Made by a program: the position numbers and the translations under genes
Notes under the pieces: model-generated
Told to the model about the DNA's origin: nothing
What the model saw: only the letters and a program-made list of their open reading frames with translations
Database searches by the model: none
Assembly (NCBI GenBank): GCA_900548535.1
Contig: URLG01000001.1
Coordinates: 1 to 64,000 of the forward strand
Direction of reading: 5' to 3'
Origin: Candidatus Segatella intestinihominis
GTDB taxonomy: Bacteria > Bacteroidota > Bacteroidia > Bacteroidales > Bacteroidaceae
DNA length: 64,000 bases
Shown here: piece after piece, positions 1-9,761 of the stretch
How positions within the stretch are numbered: the first letter of the stretch is position 1
Layout of the letters: every line of letters begins with the position of its first letter

Positions 1-2134
1 CACCGGATACCAGACCCACATCCAGTTTCCAGTCGAATCCCTGTGGGGTAAAGATTGGCTCGATGCTCTTACCGATTCTGCCGATGTAGCTCTGCTCCTG
101 CTGGGCCTGGTTGTCAAGTTCTTCATTGTGAGGGAAGTAGCCAAATGCCCAGACGATGATACTTGCTACAAGGATGATGCCTCCCATCTTCTTCAAGTAC
201 TGCTTACCCTTCTCCCAGGTGTGGCGACCTATCGCTTTCCAGGTAGGGAAACGGTATGGTGGCAACTCCATCACGAATGGTGTATCCTCTCCCTTCACCA
301 CAAAGCTGGCAAAGATACGGCTCAAGATGACAGCCATGAATATGCCCACGAGATAGAGCGATATCATGATGAGCGAGCGATATTGCAGTGCAAAGAAGGT
401 ACCGATGATCATGATGTAGATAGGCAGACGAGCCGAACAACTCATCAGTGGCAATATCAGCATCGTTATCAGTCGGGAGCGATGACTCTCGATGGTTCTC
501 GTAGCCATCACCGCTGGCACATTGCAGCCGAATCCCATGATCAGAGGGATGAACGACTTGCCGTGCAAGCCCATCTTGTGCATCAACTTATCCATGATGA
601 AGGCAGCACGAGCCATATAGCCCGAATCCTCCATATAGGAAATGAAGAAGTAGAGGATGAGTATCTGTGGCAGGAATACGATGACTGCTCCTACGCCGCC
701 GATCACACCATCTACCAACATATCCTTCACAGGACCGTCTGGCATATAGGTGCTGATGGTCTCTCCGAGCCAACCTACGCCATCCTCAATCCATCCCTTA
801 GGAACCTCGCCCAGCACGAAGGTGGCTGAGAACATGATAAACAAGAGGAGGATAAAGATAGGGAATCCTACAAACTTGTTGGTGATGACACGGTCGATGA
901 GGTGCGTGATCTGATAGGTGTCCTTTGCCTTACCTGTCTCGTAACCTGCCTCTTGCAAGGCTCCGTGGATAAATCCATACTTGGCATCCATGATCGCTGT
1001 CTCGCTGTCTTCGAGTGTCTCTTCCTTCACACGCTTTGCCGCTTCGTCACGTGCAGCAAAGATTTCCTTTGCTGAGTTCAGATGGCTTACGTATTCCTCA
1101 GCATCCTTGTCATTTTCCAAGAGTTTGATGGAGAGGTATCGGGTGGAGTAGCGTTGGCGGATGCTGTCATCTGCCTTCAGGTACTTCTGGATATGTTCGA
1201 TGCCATGTTCTATCTCATGTCCGTGGTTGATGTGGATATGGCGATAGTGTGCATTGGTTCCCTCACGGCTCTCATAGAGATTGATGATAGTCTCGAAGAG
1301 CTTGTCTACGCCTCTACCATTGGTGAAGACGGTAGGAATCATGGAGAGACCAAAAAGCTCGCCCAGTTTGTCGTAGTCGATGTTGTCGCCACGCTTCTCG
1401 GTCTCATCAAACATGTTGAGCGCACAAACCATGCGGATGTGCATGTCTATCAACTGGGTAGTGAGGTAGAGGTTGCGTTCTAAGTTGCTGGTATCAATTA
1501 CATTGATGACGATATCAGGGGTGTGCTCTACCAACTGCTTGCGCACATAGAGTTCCTCTGGTGAGTAAGCGGAGAGGGAATAGGTACCTGGCAGGTCCAC
1601 GAGGTTGAACTGATAACCATTGTATTCGGCATGTCCCACCTTGGCATCCACGGTTACACCGCTGTAGTTGCCCACACGCTCATGTGCTCCTGATGCAAAA
1701 TTGAAGAGGGAAGTCTTGCCACAGTTAGGGTTGCCCACCAATGCCACGTTGATGACGTGGTGCAAGCGGTCAGCCTCCTGCTCGGCAACGAGCATCTTGT
1801 CTCCCAATGCCTGCTCGTCAGGTTCCTGACTGTCCACAGTTTGAGATTCGTTTACTTGTTCTCTTCCTTCCTCGTCAGCCTTATTGAGTTGGGCATTGTG
1901 CTTGGCTTCGTTCACAGAGACCACCTCGATATGGTCGGCCTCGCTGTGACGGAGAGATACCTCATAGCCCATGATTTTATATTTCACAGGGTCTTGGAGT
2001 GGGGCATTGAGCAATACATCCACCTTTTTACCCTTGATGAAGCCCATCTCGATGACTCTCTTTCGGAAGCCACCGTGACCGGAAACCTTGACGATAACGC
2101 CACTTTCTCCTGTTTTGAGTTCAGATAATTTCAT
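1..2134 (-). CDS. feoB: Ferrous iron transporter, FeoA-FeoB fusion (3' end off window)
   Basis: Reading leftward from ATG at 2132-2134, about 711 codons are open to the window edge, so the C-terminus is missing. Residues 1-75 form a FeoA/SH3-like domain (starts MKLSELKTGESGVIVKVSG). After an acidic linker comes the FeoB G domain: GNPNCGKTSLFNF (P-loop), the VDLPGTYSLS switch and NVIDTSNLERN. A long membrane domain follows, and the last visible stretch (NLDNQAQQEQSYIGRIG) matches the late FeoB region. FeoB is the inner-membrane GTPase-driven Fe(II) importer; FeoA-FeoB fusions are known in Bacteroidota. A promoter lies just upstream, and a dyad element related to those near the RIC-LuxR gene (28.4 and 29.6 kb) lies 86 bp before the start. 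Function is certain; the end is simply cut by the window. Confidence 0.95.
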   Translation of the reverse strand, partial: MKLSELKTGESGVIVKVSGHGGFRKRVIEMGFIKGKKVDVLLNAPLQDPVKYKIMGYEVSLRHSEADHIEVVSVNEAKHNAQLNKADEEGREQVNESQTVDSQEPDEQALGDKMLVAEQEADRLHHVINVALVGNPNCGKTSLFNFASGAHERVGNYSGVTVDAKVGHAEYNGYQFNLVDLPGTYSLSAYSPEELYVRKQLVEHTPDIVINVIDTSNLERNLYLTTQLIDMHIRMVCALNMFDETEKRGDNIDYDKLGELFGLSMIPTVFTNGRGVDKLFETIINLYESREGTNAHYRHIHINHGHEIEHGIEHIQKYLKADDSIRQRYSTRYLSIKLLENDKDAEEYVSHLNSAKEIFAARDEAAKRVKEETLEDSETAIMDAKYGFIHGALQEAGYETGKAKDTYQITHLIDRVITNKFVGFPIFILLLFIMFSATFVLGEVPKGWIEDGVGWLGETISTYMPDGPVKDMLVDGVIGGVGAVIVFLPQILILYFFISYMEDSGYMARAAFIMDKLMHKMGLHGKSFIPLIMGFGCNVPAVMATRTIESHRSRLITMLILPLMSCSARLPIYIMIIGTFFALQYRSLIMISLYLVGIFMAVILSRIFASFVVKGEDTPFVMELPPYRFPTWKAIGRHTWEKGKQYLKKMGGIILVASIIVWAFGYFPHNEELDNQAQQEQSYIGRIGKSIEPIFTPQGFDWKLDVGLVSG

Positions 2135-2162
2135 ATACTGTTATTATTCTTTCTTTTTAGCT

Positions 2163-2188
2163 GCAAAATTACAAATAAATCTTTGCAA
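2163..2188 (-). promoter_or_regulatory. feoAB promoter
   Basis: On the minus strand TAATTTTGC (2171-2163) fits the Bacteroidota -7 box, with TTGC at 2188-2185 in the -33 area. The spacing is slightly short, so the -33 assignment is tentative. It leaves a leader of about 25 nt before the feoAB ATG. Confidence 0.55.
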
Positions 2189-2219
2189 CTGGGTAGTAAT
2201 GATGTTATTTAAAATAAAA

Positions 2220-2258
2220 ATACCTAGAAATGATGAGGAGTTCACCATATCTAGGTAT
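2220..2258 (-). terminator. Dyad element between secA and feoAB; probable secA terminator
   Basis: Arms ATACCTAGA (2220-2228) and TCTAGGTAT (2250-2258) pair perfectly over 9 bp. On the minus strand the second arm runs into a T-rich tail (TTTTTATTTT), as expected for a terminator after secA. The loop contains the core CTCCTCATCATTT, which also occurs in the dyads at 28361-28412 and 29555-29598, so a regulatory role for feoAB is possible as well. Confidence 0.6.
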
Positions 2259-2333
2259 CTTTATCATTATTTGTGATGATGCCTGGGTAGTCTATACCTT
2301 ATTATATATATAGGGCATCACATGTTCTGAGCT

Positions 2334-5300
2334 TTACAAGTTTCTGCCGTGGCAGTTCTTAAACTTCTTGCCGCTGCCGCATGGACATGGGTCGTTAGGA
2401 CGTGGCATGCGCTCTGCACGATATGGGGTGCGGTTTACCTCAGCTCCCTCACGGGTATCTTGGTTAGCTGCTGCCTCCTGTGCTGCACGCTCAGCGTCGA
2501 TGTCAACCTTGCTCTCTACGTAGTTCTGCTGTGTTGGCTGCTCTGGCGCAGCCTCCTGTACAGGCTGTTCCTGCTCCATCACTGGAATCTGACCACGCAT
2601 CAAGATGCTAGCGATACGATCGTACATGTCATTGATCATGGCATCCCAGATCTTGGCACTCTCCAACTTGAAGATCAACAATGGGTCCTTCTGCTCGTAG
2701 CTAGCGTTCTGTACAGAGTGGCGAAGCTCATCGAGCTTGCGGAGGTTCTCCTTCCAGTCATCATCGATGATGTGGAGCACTACCGCCTTCTCAAATTCCT
2801 TCACTACGTTCTTAGCCTCGCTGGTGTAAGCCTCTTCCAAGTTGCAAGGGATGTTGTACATACGCTTGCCATCGGTGAGAGGTACCATGATGTTCTTGTA
2901 CATCTGACCCTGGTTCTCGTAAACCTGCTTGATGATAGGGAATGCAGTAGCCTGGATGCGATCTGTCTTGCGCTTGAAGGCTGCCATTGCTTCCTGGAAT
3001 GCGCGCTCTGCGAGATCCTCACGGCTGCCGTTCTCGTACTCGTCCTCTGTGAATGGAATCTCCATGGCGAGAATCTTCAAGAACTCTTCCTTGGCACCTG
3101 CGAAGTCGTTGTTGTTGACGATGTTCAATACACGGTCCCAGATGATGTTGGCGATATCCATGCCGATACGCTCACCCATCAAGGCGTGGCGACGCTTCTC
3201 GTAGATAACGGTACGCTGACGGTTCATCACGTCATCATACTCCAAGAGATGCTTACGGATACCGAAGTTATTCTCCTCTACCTTGCGCTGAGCACGCTCG
3301 ATACTCTTAGAGATCATTGGGCTCTCGATACGCTCACCATCCTCGAAACCGAGACGGTCCATCACCTTGGCGATACGCTCGCTGGCGAAGAGACGCATCA
3401 ACTTATCCTCCAATGATACATAGAATACTGAAGAACCTGGGTCACCCTGACGTCCGGCACGACCACGCAACTGACGGTCTACACGGCGGCTCTCATGGCG
3501 CTCTGTACCGATGATGGCAAGACCACCTGCAGCCTTCACCTCAGGAGTCAACTTGATATCGGTACCACGACCAGCCATGTTGGTAGCGATGGTTACGGCA
3601 CCCTTGCCATTTACAGAGCGACCTGCCTCGGCTACGATCTGAGCCTCCTGCTGGTGCAACTTAGCGTTCAATACATTGTGAGGGATATTGCGCATCTTGA
3701 GCATCTTGCTCAGCAACTCAGAAATCTCAACGGATGTGGTACCCACCAATACTGGGCGACCAGCGTCGCGCATCTCTACGATCTCGTCGATTACGGCACG
3801 ATACTTTTCACGGGCTGTCTTGTATACACGGTCGTCCAAGTCCTTGCGGGCGATAGGACGGTTGGTAGGAATCTCAACTACATCCAGTTTGTAGATGTCC
3901 CAGAACTCACCTGCCTCTGTACTAGCTGTACCGGTCATACCAGAGAGCTTGTGGTACATACGGAAGTAGTTCTGAAGGGTGATGGTAGCGAAGGTCTGTG
4001 TGGCAGCCTCTACCTTAACATGCTCCTTGGCCTCGATAGCCTGGTGCAAGCCATCGCTCCAGCGACGACCCTCCATGATACGACCTGTCTGCTCATCCAC
4101 AATCTTTACCTGACCGTCCATGACAACATACTCATCGTTGTTGTTGAACATGGTGTAAGCCTTCAAGAGCTGCTGCAAGGTGTGAACACGCTCGCTCTGT
4201 ACACCATAGTGAGCCAACATCTCGTCCTTTTTGTCGAGACGCTCCTGGTCAGAGAGGTCTGTGCGAGCTTCCAGCTCACTCATCTCTGTGGTGATATCAG
4301 GCAATACGAAGAGTTCCCTGTCGTTTACCTGCTTAGCCAACCAGTCTGTACCCTTGTCGGTGAGGTCGGCAGAATTCAATTTCTCGTCTACTACGAAGTA
4401 CAAAGGCTCCACAGCCTTAGGCATCTCACGGTTGTTGTTAGCCATGTAGAATTCCTCAGTCTTCAAGAGACCAGCCTTGATACCTTCCTCAGAGAGGTAC
4501 TTGATCAATGGCTTGTTCTTAGGCAATGCCTTGTAAGAACGATAGAGTGAGAGGAAACCCTCATCGAGCATCTCCTGGTTCTTGGTGTTGGTACCCTCGG
4601 TAATCTTCTGCTTAGCCTCGGCGAGTAACTCAGTGGCCTGCTTGCGCTGTACCTCATAGAGACGCTCTACCAATGGCTGGTACTGCTCGAACATCTGGTC
4701 GTCGCCCTTAGGAATTGGGCCAGAGATGATCAATGGAGTACGGGCATCATCGATTAAGACAGAGTCAACCTCATCGACGATGGCGTAGTTGTGCTGGCGC
4801 TGTACCAAGTCGCTAGGGTTGGTAGCCATGTTGTCACGCAAGTAGTCGAAACCAAACTCGTTGTTGGTACCGAAGGTGATATCTGCCATATATGCCTTGC
4901 GACGCTCATCAGAGTTAGGACGATGTTTGTCGATGCAGTCTACAGAGAGACCATTGAACATATAAAGAGGCCCCATCCACTCAGAGTCACGCTTAGCCAA
5001 GTAGTCGTTCACGGTTACAACGTGGACACCGTTACCTGTCAAGGCGTTCAAGAATACCGGGCAGGTACCTACGAGAGTCTTACCCTCACCAGTAGCCATC
5101 TCGGCAATCTTACCCTGATGCAAAACGACACCACCGAAGAGCTGTACGTCGTAGTGAATCATTTCCCACTTCATATCATTGCCACCGGCTGTCCAGTGGT
5201 TGTGATAGATAGCCTTATCACCATCGATGGTAACGAAGTCGTTCTTTGGATCAGAAGCCAACTCGCGGTCGAAGTCGGTAGCGGTAACTACAGTCTCCTC

Positions 5301-5672
5301 GTTCTCAGCGAAGCGGCGAGCGGTATCCTTTACGATGCTGAATGCAGTAGGCAATACCTCGTTGAGGGCAACCTCATACTTGTCGAGTGCTTCCTTCTCC
5401 AACTTGTCTATCTGGTTGAAGATGCCTTCACGCTCATCGATAGGAGTGTCCTCAATCTTAGCCTTGAGTTCTGCTATCTTAGCTTTCTCCTCCTTGGCGT
5501 AATCTTGTACGTACTTTTGGATTTCCTTTGTTTTTGCACGAAGTTCGTCATTGCTCAAGGCCTTGATATTAGGATATTCTGCCTTGATTTTCTCTACGAT
5601 TGGCTGGATCAACTTCATGTCTCGAGTTGACTTGTTGCCAAACAATGACTGAAGAATTTTGTTAAAGTTCAT
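2334..5672 (-). CDS. secA: Preprotein translocase motor SecA
   Basis: 1112 aa, longer than E. coli SecA (901 aa) and typical of the Bacteroidota form. It is the cytoplasmic ATPase that pushes unfolded preproteins through SecYEG. Visible motifs are [10 protein letters not shown] (Walker A, about residue 200), [20 protein letters not shown] (Walker B/DEAD region), [12 protein letters not shown] and [15 protein letters not shown] of the second motor domain. A charged, Gln-rich linker near 1030-1090 leads to the SEC-C zinc motif [13 protein letters not shown] at the extreme C-terminus. A lysine/glutamate-rich coiled insertion near residues 45-100 and another near 335-400 account for the extra length. 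Start at ATG 5670-5672, with a good promoter about 55 bp upstream. It is single-gene transcribed with a dyad terminator after it. Confidence 0.98.
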   Translation of the reverse strand: MNFNKILQSLFGNKSTRDMKLIQPIVEKIKAEYPNIKALSNDELRAKTKEIQKYVQDYAKEEKAKIAELKAKIEDTPIDEREGIFNQIDKLEKEALDKYEVALNEVLPTAFSIVKDTARRFAENEETVVTATDFDRELASDPKNDFVTIDGDKAIYHNHWTAGGNDMKWEMIHYDVQLFGGVVLHQGKIAEMATGEGKTLVGTCPVFLNALTGNGVHVVTVNDYLAKRDSEWMGPLYMFNGLSVDCIDKHRPNSDERRKAYMADITFGTNNEFGFDYLRDNMATNPSDLVQRQHNYAIVDEVDSVLIDDARTPLIISGPIPKGDDQMFEQYQPLVERLYEVQRKQATELLAEAKQKITEGTNTKNQEMLDEGFLSLYRSYKALPKNKPLIKYLSEEGIKAGLLKTEEFYMANNNREMPKAVEPLYFVVDEKLNSADLTDKGTDWLAKQVNDRELFVLPDITTEMSELEARTDLSDQERLDKKDEMLAHYGVQSERVHTLQQLLKAYTMFNNNDEYVVMDGQVKIVDEQTGRIMEGRRWSDGLHQAIEAKEHVKVEAATQTFATITLQNYFRMYHKLSGMTGTASTEAGEFWDIYKLDVVEIPTNRPIARKDLDDRVYKTAREKYRAVIDEIVEMRDAGRPVLVGTTSVEISELLSKMLKMRNIPHNVLNAKLHQQEAQIVAEAGRSVNGKGAVTIATNMAGRGTDIKLTPEVKAAGGLAIIGTERHESRRVDRQLRGRAGRQGDPGSSVFYVSLEDKLMRLFASERIAKVMDRLGFEDGERIESPMISKSIERAQRKVEENNFGIRKHLLEYDDVMNRQRTVIYEKRRHALMGERIGMDIANIIWDRVLNIVNNNDFAGAKEEFLKILAMEIPFTEDEYENGSREDLAERAFQEAMAAFKRKTDRIQATAFPIIKQVYENQGQMYKNIMVPLTDGKRMYNIPCNLEEAYTSEAKNVVKEFEKAVVLHIIDDDWKENLRKLDELRHSVQNASYEQKDPLLIFKLESAKIWDAMINDMYDRIASILMRGQIPVMEQEQPVQEAAPEQPTQQNYVESKVDIDAERAAQEAAANQDTREGAEVNRTPYRAERMPRPNDPCPCGSGKKFKNCHGRNL

Positions 5673-5727
5673 TGTATATATTTATTTTATTATTATTCGA
5701 AGTTTATATCATTTGTGTAAATTGCTT

Positions 5728-5760
5728 GCAAAGATACAAAAAATATCTGAAAATCAGCAA
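5728..5760 (-). promoter_or_regulatory. secA promoter
   Basis: Minus-strand -7 box TATCTTTGC (5736-5728) with TTGC at 5760-5757, a 20-bp spacer, which is the Bacteroidota housekeeping arrangement. The leader is about 50 nt. Confidence 0.65.
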
Positions 5761-5844
5761 TCATTCCTTAATAAATGCCTATTCTCTGAGTATATTCTTT
5801 GATTTCCCTTGCATTTTGTCCTGTTTTGCCTATGTTTGATAGGC

Positions 5845-6204
5845 TCAGGCGTTGGGTCCTCGAATAACAATGCTGCCGTATGGCGCACGGTATTTGTGTG
5901 CCACTATGGGATAAAAACAAATATAATGCTGGTAATCTGTCAGTATGTCATGCTCCTCGGCAGGCAATGTGGCCGAAGAGAGGTGATGCCGGTTGATGGA
6001 ATCCTCCTCTTCCGTAGCCTGCTTGATGGCCTTGAGGGCACAGAGGATGTCCTCCTCCAATGCCTTCGCCTCCGGTTGCTGGATGAATTCATCGTAGGAT
6101 ATATCCGTGAGCGCAAACTTCAGCGCCTGCTGATAAGTCTGCGCCTCCATGCCAGTTGCCGCCAAGACAACCAAAATGGCTGTGATATATCTGTTTACTA
6201 ACAT
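5845..6204 (-). CDS. Small secreted protein of unknown function
   Basis: 119 aa. Residues 1-21 look like a signal peptide (MLVNRYITAILVVLAATGMEA then QTYQQ). The mature part is short, acidic and mostly helical, with an EEEDSINRHH segment and the ending YRAPYGSIVIRGPNA. No family is recognised. It follows the DUF4105 gene by 68 bp on the same strand and may be co-transcribed. An opposing reading frame of similar length covers the same DNA, but it lacks a signal peptide or a recognisable domain, so the minus-strand frame is preferred. Existence as a gene is likely but not certain. Confidence 0.55.
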   Translation of the reverse strand: MLVNRYITAILVVLAATGMEAQTYQQALKFALTDISYDEFIQQPEAKALEEDILCALKAIKQATEEEDSINRHHLSSATLPAEEHDILTDYQHYICFYPIVAHKYRAPYGSIVIRGPNA

Positions 6205-6272
6205 CTTATGTTTTGTTTTTGTTCAAAAATATTTCTGGTTGAGCCTCTTTCTTTTTCTAGTTGAGTCTCATG

Positions 6273-7634
6273 TTATTTTGTGTTGAGCTTCTTCTTGTTG
6301 GCTCTGTATATTTTCTTGAATACGAAAGCCTGAAGTCCAAATTTGCTGTCACCCAAATCGAGTAGGGTAGACTTCACTGCATATCTCGCTAGCAAAGATA
6401 ATGCCAAAAGGTTCATGCCTTCTGCATAGCTCTGCCATATCTGTAGAAGCAGTCCGGTGATGAGCATCAGTCCCCATACCTCGTAATAGAGTGGCAGTTT
6501 GCCTTTCCTCATCTGCTTGCTAGCCTGCCATACAAAGATGAGGTTGAGCGGATTGAGGATGAGTATCTGGAAGTTGATCTGTACCGTAGGATGCTGCGAG
6601 AAGATCATAGCCAAGAGGATAAGTCCTGGCAATCCGGTCAGGGTGAGCAAGATGGTGTCAATCCACCAGAGATTCTTTCTGCTGTATATCTCAAAGATGC
6701 ATACCAAGATAACTATCAGCAAGATGCATGCTCCTATCTCATTAGGTGTGATGCAGTCTTCTGCTACCTTGGCTTCGTGCTGAGGCTCTATGAGATAGCA
6801 GGTGCTGTCTATCAGCGTGATATAGTCGCTGGAAGCTACGGTTTGTGCCCCCATAGGTGTTGCTGATTCCACAATGTCCTTTCTGCCTTCAGTCTTAAAG
6901 TCTTTGCTCAAGTTGTCGGGCAGAAACTCCCATTCTCTTTTGTCCAAGCTTCTGTCGGCTAGGGCACCCAAGAGTAGGTCGTTGCCAAATCTAGCCCAGC
7001 GGTGGTCTTGGTTTAGCTTGTGTATCTCCTGTCGATAGGTGCTGTGGGTATTGACATCCGAAAAATTGGTTTTATCGTATCCGATGCTTGTCAGCACCAT
7101 TTCACGGGCTCTTGTCGTACAGTTGTCATAGAAGAAGTTGTAACGATAAGTCCTGTTTTCAGGCTTGTCGTTTTCGGCGATGGCTCTCAGAATGTTGAGC
7201 TTTTCTTCTTTGGAGAGTCTGATGCGCTGTTGGCGAACCCATCTTCCTTCTGCTGCATATTCGGCAAGGAAGTCGCTCATCGGATAGATGCCTATCTGAT
7301 AATCGGTCAAGCCGAAGACGAAACGGAGAATGAAAAAGCTCTGTCGGAAAGAGAACATGCCCCAGTTGACGGCGACATCGCTATGGTGTGCCTTGTCTTG
7401 GATGCGGAGCGCGGTATGTCCATAATACGACCATACCTCTTGACCAGGACCACAGGTCAAGAGGGATATGTCAACGGAGTCGAGCCACTCGGTGGCTTCT
7501 TCGTTGGCACGCTGATTCTGTTCAGGGATGTCAGTGCTCGGATTGGCTACTGGTCCCTGTGCCATCACTAAAGTAGTTAAATTGGTTAAAATAACTGCTA
7601 AAATGACTCTAAAAATATACTTAAATCGTTTCAC
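6273..7634 (-). CDS. DUF4105 (Lnb N-terminal type) envelope protein
   Basis: 453 aa. A signal peptide (residues 1-25, ending LVMAQ) is followed by the DUF4105/Lnb periplasmic domain at about 55-260, recognisable by LTCGPGQEVWSYYGHTALRI, NWGMFSFRQ and the conserved YDNCTTRAREMV. In that family Cys and His residues of these motifs are thought to form a peptidase-like active site. The C-terminal 130 residues hold four to five membrane segments (IGACILLIVILVCIFEIY, TILLTLTGLPGLILLAMIF and others) and a basic tail RANKKKLNTK. The substrate is unknown. The frame begins with GTG at 7634-7632 (GTG AAA CGA TTT), and the only good promoter -7 box ends 4 bp before it, so the mRNA may be leaderless. No upstream in-frame ATG exists, because TAA blocks the frame. 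Confidence 0.85.
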   Translation of the reverse strand: MKRFKYIFRVILAVILTNLTTLVMAQGPVANPSTDIPEQNQRANEEATEWLDSVDISLLTCGPGQEVWSYYGHTALRIQDKAHHSDVAVNWGMFSFRQSFFILRFVFGLTDYQIGIYPMSDFLAEYAAEGRWVRQQRIRLSKEEKLNILRAIAENDKPENRTYRYNFFYDNCTTRAREMVLTSIGYDKTNFSDVNTHSTYRQEIHKLNQDHRWARFGNDLLLGALADRSLDKREWEFLPDNLSKDFKTEGRKDIVESATPMGAQTVASSDYITLIDSTCYLIEPQHEAKVAEDCITPNEIGACILLIVILVCIFEIYSRKNLWWIDTILLTLTGLPGLILLAMIFSQHPTVQINFQILILNPLNLIFVWQASKQMRKGKLPLYYEVWGLMLITGLLLQIWQSYAEGMNLLALSLLARYAVKSTLLDLGDSKFGLQAFVFKKIYRANKKKLNTK

Positions 7635-7637
7635 GAT

Positions 7638-7646
7638 GCAAAAATA
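7638..7646 (-). promoter_or_regulatory. Promoter -7 box abutting the DUF4105 start codon
   Basis: Minus-strand TATTTTTGC (7646-7638) fits the -7 consensus and ends 4 bp before the GTG start at 7634. No clear -33 TTTG is seen. Confidence 0.45.
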
Positions 7647-7691
7647 CCTTATTATTTTGGATTATCCTTCTTTTTTCTAGATTTTTTTTAA

Positions 7692-7700
7692 TACTTTTGC
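7692..7700 (+). promoter_or_regulatory. Promoter -7 box for the outer-membrane protein gene
   Basis: TACTTTTGC at 7692-7700, 33 bp before the ATG at 7733, in a T-rich stretch. No convincing -33 element. Confidence 0.5.
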
Positions 7701-7732
7701 ACTCTGAATACAAAAATGAATAAAAAAGATAG

Positions 7733-9025
7733 ATGAGAAAGCTTATTTTGGCAACCCTCTTGTTGGGTTCGGCTCTTTTTGCAAGTGCCCAGAGTGGCAC
7801 CAATTCTCCATATAGTCAGTATGGTCTAGGCGTGTTGTCTGACCAGACTTCTGGATTTAATCGCGGCATGAATGGCGTGGGACTTGGTTTTCATGAGCAT
7901 AACCAGGTCAATTATCTCAACCCTGCCTCTTATGCCTCGCTGGATTCTCTTACCTTCATCTTTGATGCTGGAATCTCCGGACAGATTACCAACTTCAATG
8001 AGAATGGAGTGAAGAAGAATGCCAATAACTCCAACTTCGAGTATGCAGTAGCTGGTTTCCGCTTGTTCCGTCATTTGGGAATGAGCTTTGGTGTCGTGCC
8101 TTTCACCAATATCGGTTATGATTATTCATCTTCCGATTGGGTGAACAATGATAAGGATGCTTATTATACCAACACTTTCCATGGTGAGGGTGGCTTGCAT
8201 CAGGCTTATGTGGGTGCTGGTTGGTCGCCTATCGCAGGATTGTCTGTTGGTGCCAACATCTCGTATGTTTGGGGTAGCTATACCAAGTATATCACCAATA
8301 GCTATAGCAATTCTTACTATAAGACATTGACCCGTACTTATAATACCCAGGTCAATAGCTATAAGATAGACTTGGGTGTGCAGTATACCTATCAGATAGA
8401 TAAGAAGAATGCCGTCACAGCCGGTGTTACCTTCTCTCCAGGTCATAACCTCGGAGCCTCTGCTGATATGAACATCATCTCTAATAATACGCAGACCAAT
8501 ACTTCGGATACCATTCCATTCTCTATTGGCAAGGCTTATAAGTTGCCTACCATGATAGGTGTGGGTTTGATGTGGAATCGCGACAACCAGTGGAAGGTGG
8601 GCTTCGACTATACCTTGCAGAAGTGGGGCAGCCTGGGCTATCCTACCTTTGAGGATAACAACGGCAAGGGTTCTTACTACCTGAAGGATGGTGTGTACAA
8701 GGATCGCAGCAAGTTCAATCTGGGTGCGCAGTATTGCTACAGCGAGCGCAGCAGATCTTTCTTGAAGCGCGTGGCTTACCGTGCTGGTATCAGCTATGCT
8801 ACACCTTATTATAAGGTAAATGGCGTAGACGGACCTAAGGAACTCTCAGTGAGTGCTGGTTTCGGTATTCCTATCATCAACTCTTACAACAACCGCTCTC
8901 AGCTCAACATCAGCGGTCAGTGGGTAAAGAGTTCTGCCAATGGACTGATCAAGGAGAATACTTTCCGCATCAACATTGGCTTCACATTTAATGAGGATTG
9001 GTTTAAGAAGTGGAAGATGCAGTAA
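7733..9025 (+). CDS. Outer-membrane beta-barrel protein of unknown substrate
   Basis: 430 aa with a clear signal peptide (MRKLILATLLLGSALFASAQ). The start of the mature protein (SGTNSPYSQYGLGVLSDQTSG) and repeated aromatic/glycine strands fit a FadL/PorV-like barrel. The protein ends NIGFTFNEDWFKKWKMQ, with alternating hydrophobic residues like a final barrel strand. It heads a plus-strand run with lptC and a CorC-type gene (34 and 20 bp gaps). This order resembles a recurrent Bacteroidota arrangement of envelope-assembly genes (recalled, not checked). Role in transport or assembly is inferred from topology only; the family name is uncertain. Confidence 0.8.
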   Translation: MRKLILATLLLGSALFASAQSGTNSPYSQYGLGVLSDQTSGFNRGMNGVGLGFHEHNQVNYLNPASYASLDSLTFIFDAGISGQITNFNENGVKKNANNSNFEYAVAGFRLFRHLGMSFGVVPFTNIGYDYSSSDWVNNDKDAYYTNTFHGEGGLHQAYVGAGWSPIAGLSVGANISYVWGSYTKYITNSYSNSYYKTLTRTYNTQVNSYKIDLGVQYTYQIDKKNAVTAGVTFSPGHNLGASADMNIISNNTQTNTSDTIPFSIGKAYKLPTMIGVGLMWNRDNQWKVGFDYTLQKWGSLGYPTFEDNNGKGSYYLKDGVYKDRSKFNLGAQYCYSERSRSFLKRVAYRAGISYATPYYKVNGVDGPKELSVSAGFGIPIINSYNNRSQLNISGQWVKSSANGLIKENTFRINIGFTFNEDWFKKWKMQ

Positions 9026-9076
9026 TCTTGCATCAGTAAGAATGGTGCATCTACTCTCTTGCGCGTATATATAATA

Positions 9077-9742
9077 ATGTATAGGTTAAGAAACTTTTTT
9101 TTCATCGGTGTGTTGATGTCTATGATCTTGGTGGGATGCCAGGACCAGGTGGAGCATACGGCAGCTGCTATCCATGCCAAGGATTCGGTTGCCATGATGA
9201 CGTCGTATGGTGTCAATACGTTGATTAGCGACTCTGGAGTCATCAAATACCGCATCGTAACGGAGCGTTGGGAGGTAAACACCAACCGCAATCCGTCACG
9301 TTGGATTTTCGATAAGGGCGTATTGCTGGAGCAGTTTGATGAGAAGTTTCACATCAATAGCTACATCCAGTGCGATACTGCCTATTACTTTGACCAGCAG
9401 CGCATTTGGAAGCTCTATGGTAGGGTGAGAATCCTGACCAAGGATGGCTTGCGATTCTCCAGCGAACAGCTCACTTGGGATGAGAACAAGCATGAGATTT
9501 CTAGCAATGTGTTCAGTAAGCTGGTTACCCCTGAGCGTACGCTTCAGGGCTCTCACTTCTGGAGTGATGAGCGAATGACCAAGTATTTTGTTAGCAATAC
9601 CAAGGGTAGTTTTGAGCGTGGCGATCTCTCTGGAGGTGGCGGTGCTACTCCTGCCGCTCCTGGCGATACGGCAGCCCAGCAGGCACCTATCCGTCAGCAG
9701 GCTACACCTGTGAGGGCTAATACAATCCCGATTATGCATTAA
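9077..9742 (+). CDS. lptC: LPS export protein LptC (lipoprotein form)
   Basis: 221 aa from ATG 9077. This start gives a compact lipoprotein signal (MYRLRNFFFIGVLMSMILVG then C), whereas an in-frame ATG at 9059 adds six residues (MRVYII) that blur it. The body matches the LptC beta-jellyroll: SDSGVIKYRIVTERWEVN, WIFDKGVLLEQFDEK, CDTAYYFDQQRIWKLYGRVRI and LTWDENKHEISSN. LptC bridges LptBFG and LptA in moving lipopolysaccharide across the periplasm. The C-terminal 35 residues are Gly/Ala/Pro/Gln-rich and disordered. It lies between the barrel protein and the CorC-type gene, consistent with an envelope operon. Confidence 0.85.
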   Translation: MYRLRNFFFIGVLMSMILVGCQDQVEHTAAAIHAKDSVAMMTSYGVNTLISDSGVIKYRIVTERWEVNTNRNPSRWIFDKGVLLEQFDEKFHINSYIQCDTAYYFDQQRIWKLYGRVRILTKDGLRFSSEQLTWDENKHEISSNVFSKLVTPERTLQGSHFWSDERMTKYFVSNTKGSFERGDLSGGGGATPAAPGDTAAQQAPIRQQATPVRANTIPIMH

Positions 9743-9761
9743 TCGTAATATATTATAAATC

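Noticed and set aside
128..829. 233-codon plus-strand frame at the left edge
   Set aside because: It lies opposite feoB, whose translation is unmistakable; the composition is His/Asp-rich as expected for an antisense frame.
3495..4550. Long open frame (351 codons) on the plus strand opposite secA
   Set aside because: Antisense to a certain gene; no domain or start context; caused by codon bias of secA.
5809..6201. 130-codon plus-strand frame opposite the small secreted protein
   Set aside because: The minus-strand frame has a signal peptide and lies in line with the DUF4105 gene; the plus frame has a Cys/Arg-rich antisense look.
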